A DNA stretch of 43,505 bases from JBAZWE01 sp041658605 (GCA_041658605.1 JBAZZU010000019.1:1-43505), one strand, 5' to 3'; positions 16,161 to 25,399 are shown, counted from the stretch's first letter. Made by a program: numbers and translations. Notes: generated by a model from the sequence alone, not told the origin.

Positions 16161-17167
16161 ATTCCCGGGAAAGGGTGCTGGCCGTGCTGGCCGGAGAAAT
16201 TCCCGATCTTGTTCCCATCATTCCTGTTGTTGACGGATACTTTGCGCCGAAAGTCATCGGCCGCGCCAACGATGAATGTTACCTCGACGGCGCCTGCATG
16301 GCGCAAGCTCTTGCGGCCGCGCGGGAGAAGTTTGACTATGACGGCATTCTTGCGGAGATGGGCCTGGGATCGAATCCCAACGTGCTGGGATGTCCGGTGG
16401 AAGTCGAAGGAAACGATGTGCCGCTGGTCGTGGACGCCATCATCGGCGGGCGCGAGGACCTGGAGAAAATACACCCGCCCGATCCCTGGGCGGAAGACAA
16501 GATGGAGCCGGTAAAGCAGCTGGTAGCCGCCGCGGGCGGCGCGCATTTCGTCCTCGGCTCCGTGCGTTCACCTTTTGAATACGCGGCCACGGTGCGCGGC
16601 CTCATCGATTTCATGACAGATTTTTACAGGGACCCGGAGCTGGTGAAAGACCTGGTCGCCGCCTGTGTTCCCGTCACCCTGGCGGTAGGCAGGGCACTGG
16701 TGGAGGCCGGGGTCGACGCCATCGTGATGAAAGACTCGTTTGCTTCATCCAGCATGATATCGCCGGACCACTACGAGCAGTTCGCGTGGACCGCGGAAGC
16801 GGAGGCCATCGCCGGCTTTAAGGGACTCGCCCCGGTCGTGCTGCACGTATGCCGCAACAGCATGCCGATCCTCACCCGGATGGCCGAGACCGGCGCCGAC
16901 ATCCTTGAAATTGATTCGCCGGTCGACCTGGCTGCCGCGCGGGAAGCCGTCGGCGACAAGGTCGTGCTGAAGGGCAATATCGATGCGATGTCGGTTATAG
17001 AAAAGGGCAGTGTTGCCGATGTGGAACAGGCCGTGCGGCTGGCTATGGAGGCGGCAAAGCCGGGAGGCAGGTTCATCCTCAGTACCGGGGATTCGATCCC
17101 GCTGTCGGCTCCGGAAGAAAACGTCTCCGCGCTTGTGGAATTCGGAAGAAAATACGGAAGGTATTAA
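16157..17167 (+). CDS. Uroporphyrinogen decarboxylase-family methyltransferase (MtaA/corrinoid type)
   Basis: This 336-residue TIM-barrel protein of the URO-D family resembles the methylcobamide-dependent methyltransferases (MtaA/MtbA group) rather than haem-pathway HemE. The zinc-type ligands H230 and C232 are in VVLHVCRNS. The third ligand, usually Cys in a STGCxxP motif near the C terminus, is replaced by Asp (STGDSIP, D312). It lies 1 nt before a corrinoid protein gene, which strongly suggests methyl transfer between that protein and an unknown substrate or acceptor. It starts inside the rsfS stop (ATGA). The methyl donor cannot be named from the sequence. Confidence 0.85.
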   Translation: MNSRERVLAVLAGEIPDLVPIIPVVDGYFAPKVIGRANDECYLDGACMAQALAAAREKFDYDGILAEMGLGSNPNVLGCPVEVEGNDVPLVVDAIIGGREDLEKIHPPDPWAEDKMEPVKQLVAAAGGAHFVLGSVRSPFEYAATVRGLIDFMTDFYRDPELVKDLVAACVPVTLAVGRALVEAGVDAIVMKDSFASSSMISPDHYEQFAWTAEAEAIAGFKGLAPVVLHVCRNSMPILTRMAETGADILEIDSPVDLAAAREAVGDKVVLKGNIDAMSVIEKGSVADVEQAVRLAMEAAKPGGRFILSTGDSIPLSAPEENVSALVEFGRKYGRY

Positions 17168-17168
17168 G

Positions 17169-17813
17169 ATGTCAGAAATTCTCGAACGTTTTCAGCAGGC
17201 GATAATCCATGGTGACAGCGACAGAAGCGCCGAAATGGCCGACGCTATCATCGCCGACGGAAAAACAACGCCGGACGAGATCTTTGATTATTTGACCCAA
17301 GCCATGGAGGACGTGGGCAGCCGCTACCAGACAGGGGAGTATTTCATCCCCGAGATGCTGCGCTCGGCGGAATCGGTCGAGAAGGCGATGGGGATCCTGG
17401 AACCATACCTCTTCGAGCGCCGGCATGACCAGACGGGCATCATCGTCATGGGAACCGTGAAAGGCGACATCCACAACATCGGGAAGAATATCATCGTTTC
17501 GGCTCTCAGGGCATCCGGTTACGAAGTGCACGATCTCGGCGTCAATATTTCCACTGACAAGTTCATCAACAAGATCAGGGAAGTGAACGCGGACATGCTC
17601 ATGCTTTCGGCATTCACGACCTCGACCAAGTCAGCGCTCATCGATATCATGGAGAAGCTTGAGAAGGAAGGGATGCGCGACCAGATCAAGGTCGTTTCCG
17701 GCGGCGCCTCCCATTCAGAGGAGTTCGCGCGCGAAGTCGGAGTCGACGGGTTTGCGAAAGACGTCAAAAGCACGCTCGCGGTATGCAGGAAGCTGATGGG
17801 CGAGCAATCATGA
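17169..17813 (+). CDS. Corrinoid (B12-binding) methyltransferase protein, MtaC/MttC-like
   Basis: This 214-residue protein has an N-terminal helical cap domain (about 1-85) and a Rossmann-like B12 domain (about 88-212). The base-off motif DxHxxG is D100-I-H102-N-I-G105, followed by LSAFTTST and VVSGGA, which line the corrinoid tail pocket. Such proteins carry the methyl group between a substrate-specific methyltransferase and an acceptor enzyme such as its upstream neighbour. No substrate-specific MtaB, MttB or MtmB homologue lies nearby, and no cobalamin riboswitch is seen upstream. Confidence 0.92.
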   Translation: MSEILERFQQAIIHGDSDRSAEMADAIIADGKTTPDEIFDYLTQAMEDVGSRYQTGEYFIPEMLRSAESVEKAMGILEPYLFERRHDQTGIIVMGTVKGDIHNIGKNIIVSALRASGYEVHDLGVNISTDKFINKIREVNADMLMLSAFTTSTKSALIDIMEKLEKEGMRDQIKVVSGGASHSEEFAREVGVDGFAKDVKSTLAVCRKLMGEQS

Positions 17814-18175
17814 CTGCTGGCGTGTCGGTAGCAGTTGCAGGGAATTGGGCAGAATGATCAATTTTGGATAATAAAGAGCCTGATTGACCCGAACACAGCT
17901 TTGGCTGTAATATAACTACAAATAGTCGGTTTGATACAGTCGTCTATGGTGCGCGTGTTTTATAAAGGTTTGGGGTACTGGTGGGATTGGTAACTGCAGT
18001 TGTGAGCTGGAAAACACAACGTGATTTTTTTGTACCTTCTCCGTTTTACGCTGCAGGCAGGCGTTGTAGTAGTGAAGGCACATACCCCTGAGTCTCAATC
18101 AGAAAATACGGCGTAGATAATTTTGAATAACTTGTTATCCTTTAAGTCACATTTCAGTCAGAAGGCGGCGGGTAT
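17814..18175. other. Intergenic region, no gene seen
   Basis: This 362-nt AT-richer stretch has no convincing ORF. A small hairpin (ACAGC/GCTGT around TTTG, near 17897-17910) is not followed by a T-run. GATAAT at 18115-18120 could be a -10 for the radical SAM gene, but no -35 fits clearly. Confidence 0.5.
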
Positions 18176-19621
18176 ATGAAAATATTGCTCATAAGCGGAG
18201 CTATCAGCGGTGAGAACCGTTATGGCAACCTTGAGGATATCGGAGCTTATCTTCCGCCTTATGGATTGATGTGTCTGGCAGCCGTCCTCGAGAAGAACGG
18301 CCACGAAGTAAAAATCCTCGACTCTGTCCGCTACAGAATGAGCAAACAGCGCATTTCCGATGAGATCAGGAAATTCGCTCCCGGTCTTATCGGCATGTCC
18401 GTTTACTCCATCGGCGCCGATCAGGCGATCAAAACAGCGCAGCATATCAAGAGCGAGTTCGATATTCCCATTGTGGTCGGGGGTCCGCACGTGATTGTTT
18501 ATACGGAAGACCTCGCCGATTATGATTATTTTGACTTCCTTGTGACGGGCGAGGGTGAAAGGACGCTGGCAGAGCTCGTTGATACTCTGGAAAATGGCGG
18601 GGAATTCAGCGGGATCAAGGGTCTTTTTTATCGTAATGACGGCGAAGTCATAAGAAATGAGCCGCAGCCGTATATCGAGGACCTGGACGAACTTCCATTC
18701 CCCGCGTTTCATCTGATTGATGATCTTAAAGGTTATACGCCTCAGCTGCTTGTATACCGGCGAAGGCCCGTGATAACCCTGGTGACCAGCAGAGGATGTC
18801 CGTTCGAATGCATTTTCTGCAATTCCGTATGGACGAGAAAATGGAGAGCCAATTCCGCTGAATATGTAGTTGACCTGATGGAACATGTAATAAATAATTT
18901 CGGCGCACGCGAGATCAGTTTTCACGAGGATACTTTTGCCTTGAACAAGAGACGTGTTCTGGAAATCTGCCGGATGATCAGGGAGAGGAACCTGAAAATC
19001 ATCTGGACAGCGACCGTAAACCTGAAAACCCTCGACCAGGAAGTCATCAGGGCCATGAAGGATGCGGGCTGCTGGCTCGTTTCAGTGGGGATTGAGAGCG
19101 GCAGCGACAAGGTTCTCAAGTTCGTCAAGAAACCTGTTGACAAGGCAACTGTCAGGCGGGTGACAGCCTGGCTTGATGAGGCGGGAATCAAGATTCGCGG
19201 TTACTTCATGATAGGTCACCTGATAGACACAGAAGAGACCATTCAGGAAACAATAGACTTTGCCAAATCTCTGCCTTTATATTCCATGAACCTGAGTGTC
19301 ATGTACCTGGCTCCTGGTTCGGAAGCCCGCGAGATAGCGCACGAGTACGGATCTGTCAATGTGGGGCTCGACCTGGGCTCAGGTTATCCCAGGGGGAATC
19401 TGAGCTTCATTCCGAAGGGTCTGACAGAAGAGTACATCCAGGCCATGCAAAAAAAGGCCATCAGCAACTTCTTCTTTCGTCCCAGGCAGATCGGCAGACT
19501 GCTTTCAGCCATCGAGGGCCCTGAGGATGTTCGAAGATACGCCCGGATGGTCCGCGCGTTCTTCAAGCTTTCGGCAAACCGCGCGGTCGTCGGTGTGCGC
19601 CGCCGGCTTGCTCACAACTGA
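18176..19621 (+). CDS. B12-binding-domain radical SAM protein
   Basis: This 481-residue class B radical SAM protein (BchE-like architecture) has an N-terminal cobalamin-binding fold (about 1-140, with PPYGLMCLAAVLEKNGHEVKILD and VVGGPH) and a radical SAM domain. The iron-sulfur cluster Cys residues are C208, C212 and C215 in SRGCPFECIFCNS. The GGE-like and IESGSDKVL motifs follow. Family members do methylations, ring cyclisations or other difficult C-H chemistry. A close architectural relative lies at 23902-25377 on the other strand. The substrate is unknown; neighbours suggest lipid, glycan or secondary metabolite modification. Confidence 0.88.
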   Translation: MKILLISGAISGENRYGNLEDIGAYLPPYGLMCLAAVLEKNGHEVKILDSVRYRMSKQRISDEIRKFAPGLIGMSVYSIGADQAIKTAQHIKSEFDIPIVVGGPHVIVYTEDLADYDYFDFLVTGEGERTLAELVDTLENGGEFSGIKGLFYRNDGEVIRNEPQPYIEDLDELPFPAFHLIDDLKGYTPQLLVYRRRPVITLVTSRGCPFECIFCNSVWTRKWRANSAEYVVDLMEHVINNFGAREISFHEDTFALNKRRVLEICRMIRERNLKIIWTATVNLKTLDQEVIRAMKDAGCWLVSVGIESGSDKVLKFVKKPVDKATVRRVTAWLDEAGIKIRGYFMIGHLIDTEETIQETIDFAKSLPLYSMNLSVMYLAPGSEAREIAHEYGSVNVGLDLGSGYPRGNLSFIPKGLTEEYIQAMQKKAISNFFFRPRQIGRLLSAIEGPEDVRRYARMVRAFFKLSANRAVVGVRRRLAHN

Positions 19622-19638
19622 TACTCCAGGTCTTACGC

Positions 19639-19644
19639 TAGAAT
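19639..19644 (+). promoter_or_regulatory. Candidate -10 element upstream of the glycoside hydrolase gene
   Basis: TAGAAT in the context TACGCTAGAAT, 68 nt before the next start. No -35 at normal distance. It shares GCTAGAAT with two other upstream regions. Confidence 0.35.
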
Positions 19645-19711
19645 CAGTTATGGTCTGATAAAGAGTCACGGCCACCCGCGACCCTGACGCCGGCAATCCG
19701 GAAGTGAAATC

Positions 19712-21589
19712 ATGGAACCCTCGCACCCACGTCATTGGCTTCAATACTGGCTCGCGGCCGCTCTGGCTGTCTTTCTGGTTGTGGTTGCTGTCTGGGAGTC
19801 CGGTGAAAGCATGCGTGACCGTACGGATGCTCTGGTTCGTAATGACGTCAACCCGCAGCAGGCCCGCCCCCTCATTCGCGACGAGGAATTCTATGGCATC
19901 AACACCGGTATCCAGGACCTGTTACGTGATTCTGTCTCCATGCCGCCGGTAGTTTCGGGCTTGAATGGATCACCCGCTTTCGAGACGAGGGTCAGAGTCC
20001 TGGAGACCGGGTCGAGCAGCGCTTCCGCCGGTATCGCATATTTCGGGGAGGAAGGTGAGAGGCTCCTGACCTTCATCATCGTCCCCAACGAAGGCCGCCT
20101 GCGGCTGTATGACTCGACTTCCAGGAAAAACGTGGTCAACCGCTATGGGCGCGAAGACTTCAGGACCGGCCGGTGGTACTTGCTGAAAATTGTTATTGAT
20201 GCCGGTGCGGTTCACGCCTTCATCGACGGCGTTGAAGTGACGCAGCCGGCGGGGGTCCCGGCGCCGGCAGGCGCCGGCAGGTTCGGCTTGCGGGCAAGGC
20301 AGGGCGTCGCCGAGTTCGACGATAGCCGGCTGTACGACCCGCAAAGCGGGGAGACGGTGTTTGCGGATGATTTCGCAGGTGGGGCCGATAGCTGGGAGGA
20401 GCGCGACGACGGCATCTGGTCGGCCGAGGCGCGGGAGGGCGGCGCCGTCTATCGCGCCGACCTGCTTCTGGAAGCGGAGACCATGACAGATCCCGGGCTT
20501 TCCCCGGATTTCAACCGCAACTTCGATCTACTCGAGGCCTCGGGGGCACGTTATGTCAGGGTCTTTTTCGAATGGAATGACATCGAGGCGTCGGGCCCGG
20601 GATCCTTCTACTGGGAATACATGGATGCGCTGGCGATGGCGGCCCACGAGCATAACCTGGCCCTGGTGCCCAGCCTCGTATATGCGCCGGCCTGGGCGGT
20701 CGCGCCACAGAACCGCGCCAACGAGGCTCCGTACTCCTTTCCGCCCGTAGACCAGGCTGATTACAACCGGTTCGTAGAGGCGGCTGTGCGGCGATACATG
20801 TCCGACGGGGAGCTGGCGCGCGAGCAGGGCTGGAAAGATGGTTATGGAGCAACCAGTTTTGAGATCGGCAACGAATACAACATCAGCCGCGTCATCAAGG
20901 AGGACGGGTCGCTGTTCTTCGCCGGCTGGATGGGGGATATAAACGATTATGTGGATTTGCTGAAGACCGGCCACGATGCGGTGAAGTCCAGCTGTTCCGC
21001 CTGCATGGTGCTCAACGGGGCGCCCGGCGACGGAATGATGAACGAGTACTCGAAACGCAGGGACCCAACGGGCGTGCGGCAATATCTATGGCAGGGAGTC
21101 GAGGATCTCTACGAGGCCATTCAGCAACGGCATCCGGGCGATCCCAACGCGGCCGACCGCTACTTTGACGTTCTCAATATCCATACCTATGAATGGTTCA
21201 TGTTCACGGCGCAGGGACAGTTTCCCGATCGCTACCGTTCTTATGGATACCCGGACCCCATGTGGTACCGGGACAGGCTGGGCAATGTTGTCGAGGTCAT
21301 GGCTCGCTACGGCGACGCGGACAAGGACATCTGGCTCACGGAAACCACCTATCCCAGTTCTGATGACAACGACCCCTATGCGGGATTCCTGGGAGAGGAG
21401 GGGCAGGCCGAAGCGCTCATCATGATTTACTCGGAGTCGGCGGCGTTCCCCCAGGTGAAGAAAGTATTCTGGTGGCACAGCAACGATCTGGTTGTTTCAG
21501 TGGGGCTTATTCGCAAGGATATGACAACAAAACCGTCATACGACGCGTACCGTGAACTTACAGGAAGAAAATCGCAGGGTGGGCCGTAG
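19712..21589 (+). CDS. Membrane-anchored glycoside hydrolase with jelly-roll domain (clan GH-A-like)
   Basis: This 625-residue protein has an N-terminal membrane anchor (about 11-28), a jelly-roll (LamG/DUF1080-like) region at about 75-215, and a TIM-barrel hydrolase domain at about 262-615. The probable acid/base is E388 in IGNEYN and the nucleophile is E544 in WLTETTYP, the usual clan GH-A spacing, and HTYEW at 491-495 fits the barrel. It resembles GH39- or GH5-like enzymes but I cannot fix the family. It is predicted to act outside the membrane on a polysaccharide. A motif typical of the beginning of a jelly-roll domain (FADDFAGGADSWEE, 217-230) occurs after that domain instead of before it. 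Confidence 0.75.
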   Translation: MEPSHPRHWLQYWLAAALAVFLVVVAVWESGESMRDRTDALVRNDVNPQQARPLIRDEEFYGINTGIQDLLRDSVSMPPVVSGLNGSPAFETRVRVLETGSSSASAGIAYFGEEGERLLTFIIVPNEGRLRLYDSTSRKNVVNRYGREDFRTGRWYLLKIVIDAGAVHAFIDGVEVTQPAGVPAPAGAGRFGLRARQGVAEFDDSRLYDPQSGETVFADDFAGGADSWEERDDGIWSAEAREGGAVYRADLLLEAETMTDPGLSPDFNRNFDLLEASGARYVRVFFEWNDIEASGPGSFYWEYMDALAMAAHEHNLALVPSLVYAPAWAVAPQNRANEAPYSFPPVDQADYNRFVEAAVRRYMSDGELAREQGWKDGYGATSFEIGNEYNISRVIKEDGSLFFAGWMGDINDYVDLLKTGHDAVKSSCSACMVLNGAPGDGMMNEYSKRRDPTGVRQYLWQGVEDLYEAIQQRHPGDPNAADRYFDVLNIHTYEWFMFTAQGQFPDRYRSYGYPDPMWYRDRLGNVVEVMARYGDADKDIWLTETTYPSSDDNDPYAGFLGEEGQAEALIMIYSESAAFPQVKKVFWWHSNDLVVSVGLIRKDMTTKPSYDAYRELTGRKSQGGP

Positions 21590-21692
21590 TCCGGGCGATG
21601 CAGGCGGCAACCGTCGCGGGCAGCGCAGGCCGCCACCTGTGATTACGGGTCAGGATATCGAGTGAAGCCGGGCACGTCTATTGCCTGACGTC

Positions 21693-22775
21693 TTATGCCC
21701 TGCTGGAGAGTTCAAGGAATTGCCTGGCGACCCGCCCGGACATCAGGGGATTGAAAAGTATATTTGTCACGAAATAGCATTCGTGTGAACAGTAGCACCT
21801 TGTCTTGTTGATCTTTGCCCTGATTCGATCCGCCTCGGCGGAGAAAAAGATCTTCTGAAAGTCATAGCCCGCGTCTCTGACGTTGCCCATGCTGTCGTCC
21901 AGGATCTCGCAGGGGAAAACATCCCCGACTTCGTTCATTACCGCGGTGATCCTGCCTGCGTAGCAGGGAAGCTGCCGCCGGCTCTGTCTGACGGTCTCAT
22001 AGATCAGGTCTCTCTGCACCAGGTCCTGTGCCGCTTTCAAACGGGCCAGAGTGAAATGGTATATCTTTGGCTTGCTGCCTTTCAGGTCTCTTTCCAGCCT
22101 CTGGACGGCGCGCCGGTATTTCTCCAGATCGACATCCTTGTAATGGTCGTCGGCCGGGTTTCCCCTGACCAGGGATATCGTATGGGTCTCGCACCCGGGC
22201 AGGGTGTTCACAAAATCGATGATTTCGTCCATCTTGTCCTGGTTTTCCCTGCAAAATACGGTATTTATACCCAGCTGCAGATTGTTGTAGCGCTCGCCCA
22301 AACGCCTGAGCCCCTCGTAAGTCTCCATGGCGTTCTCGAAGTTTCCGGGTGTGTCCCGGAGCCGGTCGTGATCGTCGCCGATGCCATCGAGCGAGACCTT
22401 TGAGACAACGGCGCTTTCGGGGCAGCGTTTGAGGATCTCTTCAGTGGCCGGTATCACCAGGTTCGGCGCCATGCCGTTCGTCGGCAGGGTGATGATCACC
22501 GGATGATTGTTGTGATAAAACAATTCGACGATATCCGGGAGGTCCTTGCGCACATATATCTCTCCGCCGGAAAAAAGCAGCCACAGCAGGTCGCCCATGG
22601 AGCTGGAAACTTTCTCGATCTCATCGAGGGTCAATTCGTCGCGCCTGGTATGCCTGTCCTGCCAGTAGAAGCAGAAAGGGCATCTCGCGTTGCAGCGGGC
22701 CGTTACAAAGAAGGTGAACTGCAGCGGCTCGCGCTTGAAGAAGATCGAGGGGATGTATTTTAGCGATGAATACAT
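21693..22775 (-). CDS. Radical SAM protein with SPASM-like C terminus
   Basis: This 360-residue protein carries the radical SAM cluster motif C28-x3-C32-x2-C35 (ARCNARCPFCFYW) and a C-terminal Cys-rich region (CYAG, FPCEILDD, CYCSHECYF) typical of SPASM or twitch domains that hold extra iron-sulfur clusters. The start is ATG 22775, since upstream codons in the frame carry no conserved sequence; GGGTGGAG lies about 14 nt upstream. It is the last gene of a three-gene minus-strand unit, 35 nt after the glycosyltransferase stop. It resembles HpnH-type or peptide/sugar-modifying radical SAM enzymes. No precursor peptide was seen, so a small-molecule, lipid or glycan substrate is as likely. Confidence 0.85.
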   Translation of the reverse strand: MYSSLKYIPSIFFKREPLQFTFFVTARCNARCPFCFYWQDRHTRRDELTLDEIEKVSSSMGDLLWLLFSGGEIYVRKDLPDIVELFYHNNHPVIITLPTNGMAPNLVIPATEEILKRCPESAVVSKVSLDGIGDDHDRLRDTPGNFENAMETYEGLRRLGERYNNLQLGINTVFCRENQDKMDEIIDFVNTLPGCETHTISLVRGNPADDHYKDVDLEKYRRAVQRLERDLKGSKPKIYHFTLARLKAAQDLVQRDLIYETVRQSRRQLPCYAGRITAVMNEVGDVFPCEILDDSMGNVRDAGYDFQKIFFSAEADRIRAKINKTRCYCSHECYFVTNILFNPLMSGRVARQFLELSSRA

Positions 22776-22810
22776 GGGGTTACGCTCATCTCCACCCTTG
22801 TTCGCAAACG

Positions 22811-23902
22811 TTATGAATAACGTCTCTTGATTTTTACTTCCCAGAGAAACTTGAACGTTCCCATCGCTGAGCCGTATGCGACAACGGCCGGATAAACAAG
22901 CTGATAGTAAGCCATTGCGCGAAACAGGAACCACCAGCCCTTTTCATTTCTGATGAGCCGCAGCAGCTTGAAGCTCGCGGCCACATTCAGCAGATAGAGA
23001 AATGAGGCCGGGATCAGCAGCCACCATTTTTGTGTGACGACGGCCGCAGTGATAATCACCAGGTTGAGTGCCTGGGTGAGGACGTTGACTTTCAGCTCAT
23101 ATGATGCCGCTCCTGAATCCTTGGTGACGTCCCGGTTCTTGAGAGAGTACATGGTCCAGTACTTGCTTTTTTTGATGGCGTTCCTGACAGACCTGACAAA
23201 CCCGAATCGGAACATATGCTGTACCTGGATGTTCGGTGAGCGTGTCAACTGGTGGCCGGCCCTCAGCATCCGGTGGCAGAACTCGACGTCCTCGACGCTC
23301 GCCTGGTGTCCGATGAACGAGTCTTCGATAAACCCGCCGAATTCGTCGAAGGTGCTTTTGCGTATTGCCAGGCAGTGGGTCGCAATGTAGTCGGGGTGTT
23401 CCACTTTGGTCTCTACGTGATGGATGTAGAGCGACTGGAAGTTGCTGTAGAAATCCTTGTCCCAGGGTTCCCTGGTATAGGCGCCGCCGACGCAGATGCT
23501 GTCACCGCCCAGCAGCTCGTTGATACTGTTCTCAATCGTATTGGGTAGAACGATGCAGTCGGCGTCGATGAAGAGGATGATCTCGCCGCCCGCCTCGCGA
23601 ACTCCGGTGTTACGCGCCTTCGATACACCCCTGTTCTCCTTGAAATCTATCAGGCGGAAGGGGAAGCGGTCCGCCAGTCGTCCGATTACTTCGAGGCTGT
23701 TATCAGTGGAGCAGTCGTTGACCAGCACGACCTCGAAATCCGTGAATGTGGAATTATAAAGTGCTTCCAGGACAGGCGTGATGCAGTCGGCGCCGTTGTA
23801 GAGCGGAATGACGATCGATACCATGGGAGTGGCCTCGCCGGCAGGCACAGCGCCGGCCGCAGATTCAGTTTTGGCGGAGGCCGGCTGTTGTTGTTCCAGC
23901 AT
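22811..23902 (-). CDS. Family 2 glycosyltransferase with C-terminal membrane helices
   Basis: This 363-residue protein has a GT-A fold with VSIVIPLYNG (28-37), VVLVNDCSTDNS (58-69) and the DxD metal site D113-A-D115 in LFIDADC. The acceptor-side region includes SVEDVEFCHRM. Two to three hydrophobic segments near the C terminus (about 285-345) anchor it to the membrane. It transfers a nucleotide-activated sugar to a lipid or glycan acceptor. ATG 23902 shares one base with the stop codon of the upstream radical SAM gene, so the two are translationally coupled. Confidence 0.88.
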   Translation of the reverse strand: MLEQQQPASAKTESAAGAVPAGEATPMVSIVIPLYNGADCITPVLEALYNSTFTDFEVVLVNDCSTDNSLEVIGRLADRFPFRLIDFKENRGVSKARNTGVREAGGEIILFIDADCIVLPNTIENSINELLGGDSICVGGAYTREPWDKDFYSNFQSLYIHHVETKVEHPDYIATHCLAIRKSTFDEFGGFIEDSFIGHQASVEDVEFCHRMLRAGHQLTRSPNIQVQHMFRFGFVRSVRNAIKKSKYWTMYSLKNRDVTKDSGAASYELKVNVLTQALNLVIITAAVVTQKWWLLIPASFLYLLNVAASFKLLRLIRNEKGWWFLFRAMAYYQLVYPAVVAYGSAMGTFKFLWEVKIKRRYS

Positions 23903-25377
23903 CAGCCCTTATCCCCCTTTTTGGCTGAACCGCGTGTTTCGGCGGGCCGGTCGACCTTGAGCGAGTCCCTTTTAACCCAGAGCCAGAAAAAGCTGGTGCC
24001 GCCCTTGGCGACGGTCTTGAAATCGTACCAGCTGCGAACTTCAAGCAGCCGCCTGAAGATGAAACCGGGCCGCGAATAAAAACGCCGGAATGCCAGAGTC
24101 CTCAGCTCGTCGATCTGTTCGCCGGTCATGGTATAGGGCACAAAAGCCCCTCCCTCGAATGTATAGTCGTCGGTGTTGGATGACATGGTGCCGTATTCTT
24201 CAATATTTTCATAAAGTTCGGTTCCGGGAAAGGGCGTCATCGAATGGAAGTTTGCATAGTGGGGATCGAGTTCAATGGCGAAATCGATTGTCTGCAGGGC
24301 TTCTTCGTAGGTCTCACCCGGGATACCGATGATGAAGGGAGTATACACTTTCAGCCCCGCCTTCTTGGAGGCTTTTACCGCCTCGCGGGTCTGGTCGAGC
24401 GTTATGCCCTTCTTCATGGTGTTGAGATTCTTCTGCACTCCGCTCTCGGCGCCGTAGAGTATCGCCCAGCATCCGGCCTTCTTCATCTCTTTAAGCAGCT
24501 CAAAATCTACCGTGTTGACGCGGGAAGACACATAAAAACTGAATTTGAGCTTCTTCTCCCGCAGTTGCCGGAAGATCTTGAGGGCGCGTTCACGGTCGGC
24601 GGTGAAGGTCTCGTCAAGGAAGCGGATTTCGCGAAAGCCGTAGTGGTTGACCAGCTCCTCAATCTCCTTTACAACGTTCTCGACGCTGCGGAAGCGGATC
24701 CTGCGTTCGCCTTTCATCTGGAAACAGTAGATACAACGGGCCTTGCAGCCGCGTGAGGTCATGACGATGGCGATAGGTTTTTCCTTGTAGCTTCCGGGGG
24801 GTGACTCGTACTTGTCAAAATCGCCCAGCAGCTCGCGGCGGGGGATGGGGATAATGTCCAGGTCTTCAATTAGCGGCCGCGGCTCATTCCTGATGATGGC
24901 GCCGTCATCAGCGCGGTACGCGACGCCGGCAACTCCCGCGAGGCTCTCGCCCTTTTCCAGTCTCGCGATCAGCTCGGGGACGGTCTCTTCACCCTCGCCG
25001 ATGACAATCGAATCGAATGCGGCGCACTGTTCAAGGCTTTTCTCCTCGACCGCGGAAGGATAGGGGCCCGCGGCAGTCACGTGGATTCCAGGATCGATCG
25101 CCTTGATGTCCTCAGCCGTTTTCATGGCCTTGGTCCACATGGAAGCGTTGGCCGAGACACCGACGAAACCGGGCTTAAACTCTCGGACCTTCTCGATGAC
25201 TTCGCGATGAGTCCAGAAGGCGCCGTCGACAAGCTGAACTTCGTGGCCTGCCTCCTGGATGCAGGTGGCTATGTAGAGCAGCCCAAGCGGGTGTTGATAA
25301 CTTATCGCCGATTTGGCAAGCCTGGAGGGGTAGATGTCGTCAGGTTTCCACGACGGTAGTATGACCATTGATTTCAA
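23902..25377 (-). CDS. B12-binding-domain radical SAM protein
   Basis: This 491-residue protein has the same architecture as the one at 18176: a cobalamin-binding N-terminal domain (HPLGLLYIATCIQEAGHEVQLVD, about 29-51) and a radical SAM core with C211, C215 and C218 in SRGCKARCIYCFQ. The TTG start at 25377 is chosen because TGAGGAGA lies 7 nt upstream; an ATG at 25368 is poorly spaced. It is the first gene of a three-gene minus-strand unit with a glycosyltransferase and a SPASM-like radical SAM protein. The product is not recognisable beyond the family. Confidence 0.87.
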   Translation of the reverse strand: MKSMVILPSWKPDDIYPSRLAKSAISYQHPLGLLYIATCIQEAGHEVQLVDGAFWTHREVIEKVREFKPGFVGVSANASMWTKAMKTAEDIKAIDPGIHVTAAGPYPSAVEEKSLEQCAAFDSIVIGEGEETVPELIARLEKGESLAGVAGVAYRADDGAIIRNEPRPLIEDLDIIPIPRRELLGDFDKYESPPGSYKEKPIAIVMTSRGCKARCIYCFQMKGERRIRFRSVENVVKEIEELVNHYGFREIRFLDETFTADRERALKIFRQLREKKLKFSFYVSSRVNTVDFELLKEMKKAGCWAILYGAESGVQKNLNTMKKGITLDQTREAVKASKKAGLKVYTPFIIGIPGETYEEALQTIDFAIELDPHYANFHSMTPFPGTELYENIEEYGTMSSNTDDYTFEGGAFVPYTMTGEQIDELRTLAFRRFYSRPGFIFRRLLEVRSWYDFKTVAKGGTSFFWLWVKRDSLKVDRPAETRGSAKKGDKG

Positions 25378-25399
25378 CTGCGATCTCCTCAATCAGGAA

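Noticed and set aside
16157..17167. HemE, haem-pathway uroporphyrinogen decarboxylase
   Set aside because: The His-x-Cys site, the adjacent corrinoid protein and the overall pattern fit the methyltransferase branch, and no other haem genes are nearby.
17814..18175. Cobalamin riboswitch near the corrinoid and B12 radical SAM genes
   Set aside because: I looked for the conserved B12-box core and adenosylcobalamin-like stems and found none here or upstream of 25737.
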